Below, one piece after another: positions 9,601-16,122 of a stretch of DNA of 29,144 nucleotides. Numbering within the stretch: the stretch's first letter is position 1; the number at the start of each line of letters is the position of its first letter. Where the stretch lies: positions 1-29,144 of IMG/VR virus record IMGVR_UViG_3300044613_003216. One strand, 5' to 3'. A program made the position numbers and the translations under genes. The stretch is from a virus. Below the pieces are notes generated by a model that worked only from the letters and a program-made list of their open reading frames with translations, was not told the origin of the DNA and did no database searches.

Positions 9601-12600
9601 GCTACAACGCCATCGGGACCGGCGAGGCTGGCAGCTACAAGATCAAGAACCTCGGCAACGTCGAGGCCAAGACCGGAGAGATGGTGCCATTCGGCTGGGC
9701 AGTTTCCACCAAGAACCACCTGCTGGCCAAGGTCATCGATCTCAACTCGTTCCGCGCCGCGGCGATCCGCGCTATCGACAACGAGCAGCTCGGCGAGTTT
9801 GGCAACGACCTGCGCGCCGTGGAGTCCGGCTTAAAGCAACTTCTCAACAACTACGAAAACGGCGTTGCGGGCGAGACCGGACTCGGTGTGACGCGCAAGA
9901 ACATCCTCAACGGACTGCTCGGCACCGGCACCGTCGTTCAAAGGGCGAGCAACCCTGTGTGGCACACGCTGAACAACCAAGGCAGCGTCCGCACGTTCCG
10001 CTTCGACCGGCTCAACTATGCCGACCCGCACGGCACAGGCTACTTCCCGCACTACAACAAGATCAACATCAACGCGCTGCCGGACGACGCCGGTCGCATG
10101 TCGTTGGATCAATACGGACAGTTCGATGCCGACCGCAAGGCGGCTTGGATGAACAAAGAAGCGATGAAGCGCGGCTTTAGCAACGCGACCAATTGGCAAA
10201 ACGCCGACGCGCAGGCATTCCAAGCGGCGGATGGGCAGTATCGGCAGCAGTTTCCGGCGGGTGGTGCGGCGCAGCGTGGGAGTGCTATGCCGGATGCTAC
10301 AACCACATCAAAGGCTGCCAAAACGCTGGAAGACCTCAAGCGCACTTCGTTCATTCCTACCAAAGTAGCGTCTGATGTTCTCGGAGGGTTTCCAGAATAT
10401 CTAAAGCCGGTTGCGCAATTTATTGCAGATCAGCGCGGCAAGCTCGTCGAGGGCAAGATGAACATGCGCGACATCACCAAGGCTTATGTGATGACGATTG
10501 CCTCGCAGGGGTCTGGAGCGAGGGCCGTTGAAGTTATTGCCAGCAACTTGGCCAAGAAGGACATTCCATTTGCCCCCACTCAGGACTTTTTGACCACAGA
10601 CAAACAGGGGCGCGCTGCAATTCGGCCCGAAGAAGCTGCCGCCTATTGGCTTGGCACCGAAGCAGGACAGCGCGCCCTCAACAACGCGGAGAGCGGCGTG
10701 TTTAATCCCAGCGACTGGCAGGAGATGGTCGCTCTGCGCAAGGCATACGGAGATGACAGGTTTGCCACTGTGCGCGCATTTTCGCCGGAGAACATCGCAC
10801 GCATTCCGCAGGTTCTTGCCGATATCAATGCAAGCCGAGGCAACACCGACGCCGTATTGACAGCCGTACAAAAGCTCAACGGAATCTCCACAGGCAAGAA
10901 GGGCTTTATTTCACATCTTCTCGGCATTGGCGACGTGCCGACGATTGATGCTGTGGAGATCAATTTTTGGCTGACCGGAAAAGGAGACGTTGGGAAGCTC
11001 AACACCAAGCGCGCCGACCTTGTTCGCCGCGTCAAGGAGTCGGTTAGCGACAGGCGCGTCAGCGAGGAGTTGTTTCGGCGCATTGACAACCGCATCAACG
11101 GATTGCGCGATCAGGTGCAGGGAGGGGCTGAGGTCGCTCCAGAGGTCTGGTCGCACGTCATGCATCACTGGCTTTGGGACAAGGCCAAGAAGATCGAGAC
11201 GACACACGAAGGCATGTACAGGGCGCAGGCCAGCTTTTTGCCGGACACCGTCATCAGCGACGAAGGTGGCACCGTCTGGCGCACGCTGCAAGAGGCTCCT
11301 GTTATTACGCTCAAAGACCTGCGCGGAAGAAAGGTCTTTGCGTCCTTCGCGGACCTTACAAGCGCGGGCAAGTTGTACAGGGGCATTGATTCAAGCGAGG
11401 TGGCTATACCGGTGCGAACACACGGCGGACCAGAATGGCCGTTGCTACAAGCAGAGCGTGTTGGCGAGGAAACCAACGTGTGGTCTAATCAGGGCGCCGG
11501 AGTTTCAACAACCAAGGCCAAGCGCGCAGACGAGGGCGCAATCATGCTCGTCGCGGCCATGCACAAAAACGCGCACGTCAGCAACACGGAAACGTCCACG
11601 GCGGTCATTGCAACAAACGCAGCCTATGCGCGCGATGGAAGAATTGCCGGAGACAATTTGCAGCGCCTCGATGACATGATCCGCGCGGAGATGCCTGACT
11701 TTGTTGGCATCGAGTCGCCGGACGTCATGGCGTACGTCAACAAGCTACCGTTCCAAGGAGAAAGAAGCAGAAGTCGCATCGCGCAGATTCTCGGATCGAA
11801 AGAAGCCGAAGCTCTGGGGGCGCCAAACTTGCAGCGCATATTGGACGAGATGCGCTCCTCGGAGTTTGACGGACTGCGGATCGGCGACGCGGTCATGGCT
11901 ATCGAGCTAACGGCGGGCGCTCCGGTTCTTAAGCTCGGAGAGAATGGAACGCTGAAGCATCCATCTTATCAATACGCCGTGCGCGGCAGAGTTCTCGGCC
12001 GATTCGCGCGCCCCATTAACGTCGAGACGATCTTCGATGACTTTTACGCGCAGAGAAGGGCGCAGGGTAAGCCGCAGCAAGGAGACAGACGCGCGCTTGA
12101 TTTGGCAAAGCCTGTGCAGGTCATTAATGACGCTATCGCTGACAGGATTCCAAGCAACGCATACACGGCGATCAAGTCTCCGCGGCATGCGCAGCTTATC
12201 AACATGGCCGTCAACGATCAGTGGCGCTCTACCTCGGCAAGCGTGAAGCAGGGAGGCGTTAGTCCGGCAGACATTGTTAGCGCGCTGAATGCATCTCCCG
12301 CCAAAGTGGCTCTTTCTAGGTATGATCTAAAAACCCTTAGCGGCAAGGTGCGCGCAAAAGAGCTTGAGGTCTTCCAGCTAGGCGACTCCGGCGTGTACTT
12401 CGGAGTGCGGAAGGGCGATCCGGCGTCAGACTATGGTCTGACTCCAGATGCGTATGGCTTTGGGCCGGACGAGCGCACGCTGACGCTGGTGATGAATAAC
12501 GAGCGCAAGGCCGGAGGTATGGCCGACGCCATTGTCGTCAAGGCGCTGCAGAATGGTGTCACGGCTTTGGATTGTTTCGCCGTTAAAAGCGGCAGGTCTC

Positions 12601-13070
12601 CGAGTGGATTTTTGCCGGAGCTTTACGAGCGCTTTGGGTTTCAGAGGGTTGGAGAGATACCTTTTGATCCTTCTTTTTACTCGAAAACCGAGCTTGCGGA
12701 TCTGAGGAAATACTGGAAGAGTACAGGGTGGGACGAGTCGGCAGGAATGCCTTCAATCGTCCTGATGAAATGGAAGGGAACTAATGAACAAAGACCAAAA
12801 AGCCTACGAGAACTTGTTGGCCAAAGTTCGTCAGGTGTTCGCCAAGGAGATAAACGAGGGTCTCTATTCCGAGACGCAGAAGGATCTTCTGGACGGCTTC
12901 CTAGACGACGCGGTGGCTCGCAGCGGCGGACCGGACAAGGTGACGCTGGAGCAGGTCAAGGGGTGCAAGGATCTGATGCAGGAGTGCGGCTTGGCCGCGG
13001 CATCCTAGGTCCGGTTGAGGAGCTGATCGGATTGTCTCCGGCCGAGCTGCGCAACCTCGGCATTCAATAG
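6609..13070 (+). CDS. giant polyvalent virion protein (zincin, GNAT-like and other domains)
   Basis: A 2153-aa protein, the largest in the window. Residues 1-110 repeat a short LTAEQ/LSAAEV motif (6-11, 52-56, 95-100). Residues 140-560 are helical with hydrophobic Ala/Gly segments such as AIAGGLVQAAAATAY and ILGAIMTVGAGAGVIGG. H648-E-I-G-H652 is a zinc-metallopeptidase signature, and DEIAAETF at 774-781 may give the third ligand. Later parts include a conserved-looking block near 950-1045, a TIDAVEINFWLTG motif near 1445-1457, a VLGRFARPINVETIFDDF region near 1795-1810 that I recall from other phage polyvalent proteins, and a GNAT-like domain at about 1930-2057 (ERKAGGMADAIV, LPELYERFGFQRVGEIPF). 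Such proteins are thought to be injected with DNA to modify or protect against host factors. Enzymatic activity is unproven. Confidence 0.85.
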   Translation: MPPKTLTAEQVAEIDGKQQKPVNWSAVIPQKEDVLTARVNREAARQDAPAMLTAEQTDAAEAQNSVAAETSFGRAMGARPDRSVGPQVPAPKKVLSAAEVDQADYERVGNISYIPTKDEWKRYSELRQRRDDKVGKFIEAGQAIAGGLVQAAAATAYAPFDFVTRGTKAYDEWVNSSAEGMRQASISTAELWSWAGDVVNDSVRETERVNVIDNQLRQRLAAENKFTGNAQADAQIFAQAREQAMASGAYEKTQEQEAGDEDTQYQRFVRDRSFQQQAANITETNIGTLPDGRAEMGIDESKLNQGLVLASALVLDPLNIAVPAGLGAANKVRLLRRVGSLAGKPLKLGSKVAGGAAQKAENLYSGIVEGVEGATGVGEAGQAAALSAVSWKAAAAMATLKGSGKLLRRAERGLETGSIIAREIGIGGVGVSRIEAASKLRSAPIPERYRRAYDGFFTSADSTLRRVSETQGLSPIARRSAATLDKLGATQVFRAADDAVSGAVATAPIAVPLAAIAPEERQPEILGAIMTVGAGAGVIGGKMRRMSEFDDALVAKMLADAEISGGDATSMANMMPHDRLVNMARMQSVISPKADFIPLRATDYEINTTVKEAMGLGTRGIYVDAKKGQRPRIFVNLDKMATGDVAGHEIGHAILKSDILGGEVKRGMRAMVDQQYGTDGVAARGREYVTANLTQEVRDGTTGIQLNVLRPDEVTRIAAAGGDEAAEQSLKNEFIRERWANDTDWRKQAIEERADMLNQERLAQGEISWDWARDEIAAETFSGLGKGLNLSGIRASGPLSRAVGAASAGFEAMGARMRGNGRLETPNRLFVENPLFDTPEMRKAVNNYVKTFDRYLVGLEKEGAVKQRGTPIAPTGKAQDAARSPHTRTYSNRNGTVIESDLFIERPDGTRVPKSQQQLDTQEKVRAATIKSINDRTKFVNENSDEWGARKLSNGRVEVGGPNLPLQFDHFVQVPEWLRAKAREFEAGRSKGRSYLYSYNAIGTGEAGSYKIKNLGNVEAKTGEMVPFGWAVSTKNHLLAKVIDLNSFRAAAIRAIDNEQLGEFGNDLRAVESGLKQLLNNYENGVAGETGLGVTRKNILNGLLGTGTVVQRASNPVWHTLNNQGSVRTFRFDRLNYADPHGTGYFPHYNKININALPDDAGRMSLDQYGQFDADRKAAWMNKEAMKRGFSNATNWQNADAQAFQAADGQYRQQFPAGGAAQRGSAMPDATTTSKAAKTLEDLKRTSFIPTKVASDVLGGFPEYLKPVAQFIADQRGKLVEGKMNMRDITKAYVMTIASQGSGARAVEVIASNLAKKDIPFAPTQDFLTTDKQGRAAIRPEEAAAYWLGTEAGQRALNNAESGVFNPSDWQEMVALRKAYGDDRFATVRAFSPENIARIPQVLADINASRGNTDAVLTAVQKLNGISTGKKGFISHLLGIGDVPTIDAVEINFWLTGKGDVGKLNTKRADLVRRVKESVSDRRVSEELFRRIDNRINGLRDQVQGGAEVAPEVWSHVMHHWLWDKAKKIETTHEGMYRAQASFLPDTVISDEGGTVWRTLQEAPVITLKDLRGRKVFASFADLTSAGKLYRGIDSSEVAIPVRTHGGPEWPLLQAERVGEETNVWSNQGAGVSTTKAKRADEGAIMLVAAMHKNAHVSNTETSTAVIATNAAYARDGRIAGDNLQRLDDMIRAEMPDFVGIESPDVMAYVNKLPFQGERSRSRIAQILGSKEAEALGAPNLQRILDEMRSSEFDGLRIGDAVMAIELTAGAPVLKLGENGTLKHPSYQYAVRGRVLGRFARPINVETIFDDFYAQRRAQGKPQQGDRRALDLAKPVQVINDAIADRIPSNAYTAIKSPRHAQLINMAVNDQWRSTSASVKQGGVSPADIVSALNASPAKVALSRYDLKTLSGKVRAKELEVFQLGDSGVYFGVRKGDPASDYGLTPDAYGFGPDERTLTLVMNNERKAGGMADAIVVKALQNGVTALDCFAVKSGRSPSGFLPELYERFGFQRVGEIPFDPSFYSKTELADLRKYWKSTGWDESAGMPSIVLMKWKGTNEQRPKSLRELVGQSSSGVRQGDKRGSLFRDAEGSSGRLPRRRGGSQRRTGQGDAGAGQGVQGSDAGVRLGRGILGPVEELIGLSPAELRNLGIQ
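12784..13008 (+). CDS. nested 74-aa acidic helical protein
   Basis: A 74-aa gene lying wholly inside the 3' end of the giant gene, in another forward frame. It begins MNKDQKAYENLLAKV five bases after a GGAAGGGA ribosome site. Its product is a well-behaved charged helical sequence (EINEGLYSETQKDLLDGFLDD). The overlapped frame of the giant protein here is abnormally rich in Gly, Arg, Ser and Gln, as expected when one frame is constrained by another. Function is unknown. It could be a virion or lysis-time accessory protein. Confidence 0.7.
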   Translation: MNKDQKAYENLLAKVRQVFAKEINEGLYSETQKDLLDGFLDDAVARSGGPDKVTLEQVKGCKDLMQECGLAAAS

Positions 13071-13264
13071 CTGCATAACTTTTCAAGCATTCCGCAAGGA
13101 AGACCCTAACGTGTCGCGCTCGGTGCGAAGCCTTGGACAGACCCCAAGTAGGTGATCTGATTATGGCCCAAGGCAAAGAGCGCTGCTTGATAAATTTGCT
13201 GTAGCACAGACGACAGTCGGTAGCGCTCCGACCGCCGCCGGTTGTAAAACCGTCAAAAACGGCA

Positions 13265-13284
13265 CTGCCAGATACACTGCCAGA
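13265..13284 (+). repeat. left arm-type repeats (CTGCCAGA x2)
   Basis: CACTGCCAGA occurs twice, 12 bases apart, giving CTGCCAGA at 13265-13272 and 13277-13284. Related CTGCCGGA copies lie on the other side of the tRNA-like core. The pattern fits integrase arm-binding sites of the P' or P arm. Confidence 0.55.
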
Positions 13285-13320
13285 GTGCCCGCCAACCCGC
13301 ATGAATGCTGGGTCCGCAGA

Positions 13321-13360
13321 TGATTACAAATCAGGTGCTCTACCACTGAGCTATACCGGC
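13321..13360 (-). other. attP core: 5' half of tRNA-Thr(TGT)
   Basis: Read on the minus strand, 13360 to 13321 matches tRNA positions 1 to about 41: a 7-base acceptor strand GCCGGTA, D stem/loop GCTC-AGTGGTA-GAGC, anticodon stem CCTGA, loop TTTGTAA with anticodon TGT (Thr), and the first three bases of the 3' anticodon strand. After that the sequence departs completely: no pairing partner for the remaining stem bases, no T arm and no matching acceptor strand at the right distance. It is therefore a tRNA fragment, not a working gene. The TGATT-ACA-AATCA palindrome in the anticodon arm is a typical strand-exchange core. Confidence 0.7.
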
Positions 13361-13369
13361 GAGAATCAA

Positions 13370-13375
13370 ATTATA
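13370..13375 (-). promoter_or_regulatory. TATAAT -10 box upstream of the tRNA 5' half
   Basis: On the minus strand a perfect TATAAT lies nine bases before the first base of the tRNA fragment, the usual distance for a tRNA promoter. No good -35 is seen at 16-18 bases; that region overlaps the GTCC boxes. It suggests that the phage carries a replacement promoter for the tRNA it interrupts. Confidence 0.45.
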
Positions 13376-13387
13376 GAGTAAAAAGCC

Positions 13388-13411
13388 GTCCACGATTGTC
13401 CGCGCTTGTCC
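13388..13411 (+). promoter_or_regulatory. triple GTCC operator upstream of integrase
   Basis: GTCC starts at 13388, 13398 and 13408, exactly one helical turn apart, with spacers ACGATT and GCGCTT. Matching arrays occur at five other places in the window. This one lies between the tRNA-like core and int, so it could control integrase or shape the attP complex. Confidence 0.6.
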
Positions 13412-13427
13412 TAAACGACTAGTCCCG

Positions 13428-13477
13428 CTGCCGGAGAATCCGCCTAAGTGCTGCCGGATCTTGAGGCACTCCGGCAG
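13428..13477. repeat. right arm-type repeats (CTGCCGGA x3)
   Basis: CTGCCGGA occurs at 13428-13435 and 13451-13458 and inverted (TCCGGCAG) at 13470-13477. These differ by one base from the CTGCCAGA pair left of the core. Three sites on the int side and two on the other resemble lambda-like arm sites. Confidence 0.55.
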
Positions 13478-13519
13478 TGCATGCTTGCGCTGTGATTTTT
13501 TCCATGCAATGACTGCGGC

Positions 13520-14641
13520 ATGGAAGCCACACACACGATCAAAAGCAGCAGCATTACCGGAACCATTCACCGAGTCGGCAACTCCCCATTCTGGCAGCTC
13601 AAATTCTACCACCCTAGCGACCGGAAGCGGAAGCGGGTCAGCCTCGGCACCGAAGACCTTGCGCTGGCCAAGGTCAAAGCCAAGATCATTCTCGATGACA
13701 CCGCGGACAAGGGCATCGGCGCCCTGCGCGAGCACGCGCGGCGCGACACTTCCGAGACAATTGGTGCGGCGATCCGTCATTACGAGATGGTCAGCAAGAT
13801 CAATAGCAGGCACGAAAATGTCAATTGCATGCTCCGGTTCCTGCGCGTCGCGCTCGGAACCGACGACGTCGAGGCCATTAAGGCCAAGCCCCTCTCGATC
13901 CTGACGACCGCGCTCATCTCGAAGTACCAGCGCAACTACAAGGGCAGCCCCTACTCCGTCCGCACCAACCTCGCCGCGACGCGCTCGATCTTCGCACACT
14001 CGCTCGAATGGGAGGGCTTCGAGCTACCGGACAACATCGCCACGTTCTGCGCGGCCACGACCGGCATGAAGGCGCCGGTCAGCACATTCGTCCGCATCGC
14101 GCCGGAGATCCTCGAAAAGATGGACGCATCGAGCAAGGGCATGGGCGGGTCCGTCCGCCGCGCGTATTTACTAACTCGATACCTCGGCATGACCCCCTCG
14201 GAGTGCGCCGCCGCCCGCAAGAGCTGGATCGAGGACCGCGAGGACCGGAAGGTCATCGTGATCATCGAGCGGCCGGAGGAAGGCGTGACGCTCAAGACCG
14301 GCCACAATCGCGGCAGAGTCATGAGCCTACCGGAATGGATGTCCGCGGAGCTGCTCGCGGTCGAGGGCGACTACCTCATCACCGGCAAGACGTTCGAGGC
14401 GCGGAAGCGATTCATGGAGCGGATGTTCAATGCGTGGGTCCGCGAGTTCATCCCCGACCGGCGCTCGGCCGCTTACGAGCTGCGACGTCAGGCCGGTTCC
14501 GACATGCTTAACGCGACCGGCAAGATCTCGCTGGTGCAGCACATGCTCGGCCATACGAGTCCGCAGACGACCGCGAGGTTCTACGCGGTGTACGACCGCG
14601 AGGTTGATGTCGCGTCAGTCTGGGATAAGTCCACCAATTAG
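13520..14641 (+). CDS. int: tyrosine recombinase/integrase
   Basis: A 373-aa site-specific recombinase. Residues 10-60 form an N-terminal arm-binding-like domain (GTIHRVGNSPFWQLKFY, KRVSLGTEDLALAK). A core-binding helical region spans about 70-165 and the catalytic domain about 180-360. Visible active-site parts are Y319-E-L-R322 (HxxR box with His replaced by Tyr), LGH with H345, and the probable nucleophile Y355. In the first box, where G-x-R-x-x-E is usual, it reads GMTPSEC, so the first catalytic Arg appears replaced by T225. The gene lies beside the attP-like region and a triple GTCC operator. No Shine-Dalgarno is evident before the ATG. The family call is firm; full activity is uncertain because of the atypical boxes. 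Confidence 0.9.
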   Translation: MEATHTIKSSSITGTIHRVGNSPFWQLKFYHPSDRKRKRVSLGTEDLALAKVKAKIILDDTADKGIGALREHARRDTSETIGAAIRHYEMVSKINSRHENVNCMLRFLRVALGTDDVEAIKAKPLSILTTALISKYQRNYKGSPYSVRTNLAATRSIFAHSLEWEGFELPDNIATFCAATTGMKAPVSTFVRIAPEILEKMDASSKGMGGSVRRAYLLTRYLGMTPSECAAARKSWIEDREDRKVIVIIERPEEGVTLKTGHNRGRVMSLPEWMSAELLAVEGDYLITGKTFEARKRFMERMFNAWVREFIPDRRSAAYELRRQAGSDMLNATGKISLVQHMLGHTSPQTTARFYAVYDREVDVASVWDKSTN

Positions 14642-14665
14642 ACATGTCCGGTGCGATGTGTCTAA
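14638..14665 (+). repeat. inverted repeat at the end of int
   Basis: TTAGACA (14638-14644, overlapping the int stop) and TGTCTAA (14659-14665) form 7-bp arms followed by AAAAG. It may be a weak terminator or an operator; there is no T-run after it on the + strand. Confidence 0.4.
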
Positions 14666-14726
14666 AAAGTAACTAAATCTATCCACGTTAAGGTGGTAGA
14701 ATAGATAGCGGAAAGGAGGTGCGCAG

Positions 14727-14858
14727 ATGCGTTACGAAACGTCCTCGCCCCTTGGGATCGTCTACGGTCCCTATGGCGCGACAGGATATGTCGGCGAGCG
14801 GAGGAACTTGAGCTGGATCACGGTCCTGTTCGAGTGGCTCGGCTTGAAGCCGGTGTAG
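14727..14858 (+). CDS. 43-aa small protein, unknown
   Basis: An ATG at 14727 follows a near-perfect ribosome site (AAAGGAGGT, 14712-14720), one of the strongest in the window. The 43-residue product starts MRYETSSPLG, is Gly/Tyr-rich in its first half, and has a hydrophobic Trp-containing C-terminal segment (WITVLFEWLGLKPV) that could touch a membrane. A TAGAAT-like -10 lies at 14697-14702, though no clear -35 is seen. A textbook terminator begins seven bases after the stop. The combination argues for an independently expressed small gene. Confidence 0.6.
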   Translation: MRYETSSPLGIVYGPYGATGYVGERRNLSWITVLFEWLGLKPV

Positions 14859-14864
14859 TCCCAG

Positions 14865-14896
14865 CGGCCGCTGGCAGAGATGCCCGCGGCCGTTTT
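14865..14896 (+). terminator. rho-independent terminator
   Basis: A 7-bp stem CGGCCGC/GCGGCCG continues after one mismatch into a 4-bp GGCA/TGCC stem closed by a GAGA loop, followed at once by TTTT (14893-14896). It ends the + strand int/43-aa transcript just before the convergent minus-strand cassette, whose last stop is at 14900. Confidence 0.8.
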
Positions 14897-14899
14897 GCG

Positions 14900-15124
14900 T
14901 CAGCAGTAAGCCGCTTCCCTGCGGAGAATATGCGCCTCAATCTCCGCAACTTCTTCGGCGTATGGCAGGACATCGAGTTCGAGGCAGGCGTTGCGAACGC
15001 AGCCATCGCTGAGGCACTGGCGCCGCATCATCGAGAACAATTCCGGCGAGTCGAACACGCGACCGGCGAGGCGCAGGCCGGACCATGGGAAGGTGCCGGT
15101 GGCGAAGTAATCGTGACGCATCAT
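14900..15124 (-). CDS. 74-aa protein of unknown function
   Basis: The last gene of the minus-strand cassette. Its start ATG overlaps the TGA of the lipoprotein gene (ATGA), so it is read by coupled translation. A second ATG directly follows, so the real start may be one codon later. The product, starting MMRHDYFATGTF, is mixed hydrophobic and charged with several Cys (CLSDGCVRNACLELD). No family is recognised and no membrane segment is clear. Confidence 0.6.
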   Translation of the reverse strand: MMRHDYFATGTFPWSGLRLAGRVFDSPELFSMMRRQCLSDGCVRNACLELDVLPYAEEVAEIEAHILRREAAYC

Positions 15125-15504
15125 CGCACCTGCAGGGTTTGCGCGGTCTGTGGCGCCTTGGGTTGCGTGGCGCTGTACCAGTGCGTGTAGCGCGGCACGC
15201 GCAGCAGCAGGCGAGACGGCACGCGGGAGCCGGAGGGATACAGCGCCTCCTCGTAGCTCTGCGTATCGTGCGGGACGTACGCTTGGAAGCGTGTCGGCTT
15301 CTGCCAGTTGCCAAACTTGTCGGCGACGACCTTGAGCTGCAGCGGTGTGGTGCCGACATACTCCGCGTTCATGTAGATGACGGCGCCGGTCGGTATGCTG
15401 CGGATGTCGATCGTGAGGACCGGCAGCGCCTGCTCGGTGTTGTAGTCGTTAGGCGTGGCCGCGCAGCCAGCCAAGGCCAGCGCGAGGATGGCGAGCGGTC
15501 TCAT
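15121..15504 (-). CDS. PEGA-like lipoprotein
   Basis: A 127-aa protein with a short lipoprotein signal, MRPLAILALALAGC, whose lipobox LAGC makes C14 the lipidated residue. The mature part carries a PEGA-like beta module (VLTIDIRSIPTGAVIYMN.EYVGTTPLQL, about residues 29-60) and an aromatic, Arg-rich C-terminal part. It would sit in the outer or cytoplasmic membrane facing the periplasm. In a cassette opposed to the lytic genes it is a candidate lysogenic-conversion or superinfection-exclusion factor, which is inference. It overlaps both neighbours by ATGA. A spanin role is less likely, as it is far from the endolysin. Confidence 0.75.
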   Translation of the reverse strand: MRPLAILALALAGCAATPNDYNTEQALPVLTIDIRSIPTGAVIYMNAEYVGTTPLQLKVVADKFGNWQKPTRFQAYVPHDTQSYEEALYPSGSRVPSRLLLRVPRYTHWYSATQPKAPQTAQTLQVR

Positions 15505-15686
15505 GCGACCTCCTCGATGGGCAGCATCAGTTGCGGGTCCGCGGCTTCCTTGCGGGCGAGCTGCACCATGTGCGCGTGGCTGATGACCAGCTCGGTCAGC
15601 TTGAGCGCCGCCTGCAGATCGTAGTCATGGTCCGCGTTGAACGTGGCCGCGGACTGCGCGATGGCGTGGGTGTTGAGGGTGGTCAT
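15501..15686 (-). CDS. 61-aa helical protein, unknown
   Basis: Starts MTTLNTHAIAQSA. The frame is open further upstream, but the ATG at 15686 forms an ATGA overlap with the upstream gene and is preferred. The product is a mostly helical, acidic protein (DLQAALKLTELVISHAHMVQLARKEA) without recognised motifs. Confidence 0.6.
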   Translation of the reverse strand: MTTLNTHAIAQSAATFNADHDYDLQAALKLTELVISHAHMVQLARKEAADPQLMLPIEEVA

Positions 15687-15895
15687 TTGTCCTCCCCTGC
15701 CTCTGCGAGAATCAATCCAATCAGCACTCCAACACTGACCGGCGAATCTTCGGCGATAAGTTTGCCGCATGCCGTTTCAGCCCACTTGGAGCCGTCTCTT
15801 CCGCCGTAGCGCCCCAGCACCTTGCCGGTTCGCTTGCTGATGACCTCAAAACTACTGGGGCCAATTTTTCGCTTGGTGATGCGCGCGGTGGTCAT
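15683..15895 (-). CDS. 70-aa protein, unknown
   Basis: Starts MTTARITKRKIGP at the ATG that overlaps the upstream stop (ATGA). The N-terminal half is basic and beta-like (SSFEVISKRTGKVLGRYGG), then a hydrophobic helix (VSVGVLIGLILAEAG) near the C-terminus. The pattern could be a small nucleic-acid-binding fold or a membrane-peripheral protein. No family is recognised. Confidence 0.6.
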   Translation of the reverse strand: MTTARITKRKIGPSSFEVISKRTGKVLGRYGGRDGSKWAETACGKLIAEDSPVSVGVLIGLILAEAGEDK

Positions 15896-16122
15896 TGTAG
15901 TGCGAGGATAATGGAGCGGCCCGCGGAAGTGGTCGGCTCCCAGTTGATGATGCGGACAACCGCTGATGACGGCATGCCGCGGGTGATAGCACGATCTTCG
16001 CGGCGAGTCGCCTGCAATGCGGCATGCGCCGTCTTGTAGGTGGTGCCGCGCTCCTTTGCCAGCCAGCCGGTCGGCAGCTCGCGGATCGTTGTCGATTTGC
16101 GGATGACGTGTGCGCTCATCAC
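15892..16122 (-). CDS. 76-aa basic protein, possible DNA-binding
   Basis: Starts MMSAHVIRKSTT at an ATGA overlap. The segment IRELPTGWLAKERGTTYKTAHAALQ reads like a helix-turn-helix core, with a small conserved turn GTTYKT. It could be a minor regulator in the cassette; the assignment is tentative. Confidence 0.55.
   Translation of the reverse strand: MMSAHVIRKSTTIRELPTGWLAKERGTTYKTAHAALQATRREDRAITRGMPSSAVVRIINWEPTTSAGRSIILALQ

Larger units (their letters stand above)
13071..13519. other. intergenic attP region without protein-coding genes
   Basis: About 450 bases separate the late genes from the integrase, and I find no convincing coding frame. In order it holds a small hairpin CGGTT-GTAA-AACCG (13239-13252), two direct repeats (13265-13284), a minus-strand tRNA-Thr 5' half (13321-13360) with a TATAAT box upstream of it, a triple GTCC operator (13388-13411), and three more repeats (13428-13477). 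The layout matches the attachment site of a tyrosine-integrase phage: a core flanked by arm sites next to int. Confidence 0.7.

Noticed and set aside
13263-13284. CRISPR-like repeats
   Set aside because: Two 10-base units 2 bases apart are far too short and too few; no cas genes occur.
13321-13360. A complete phage tRNA-Thr gene, perhaps with an intron
   Set aside because: No T arm or matching acceptor strand within usual distance; a distant AACCGGC at 13237 is about 120 bases away and the anticodon stem does not close.
14834-15190. 118-aa + strand frame after the 43-aa gene
   Set aside because: It would read through the terminator hairpin and over the coupled minus genes.
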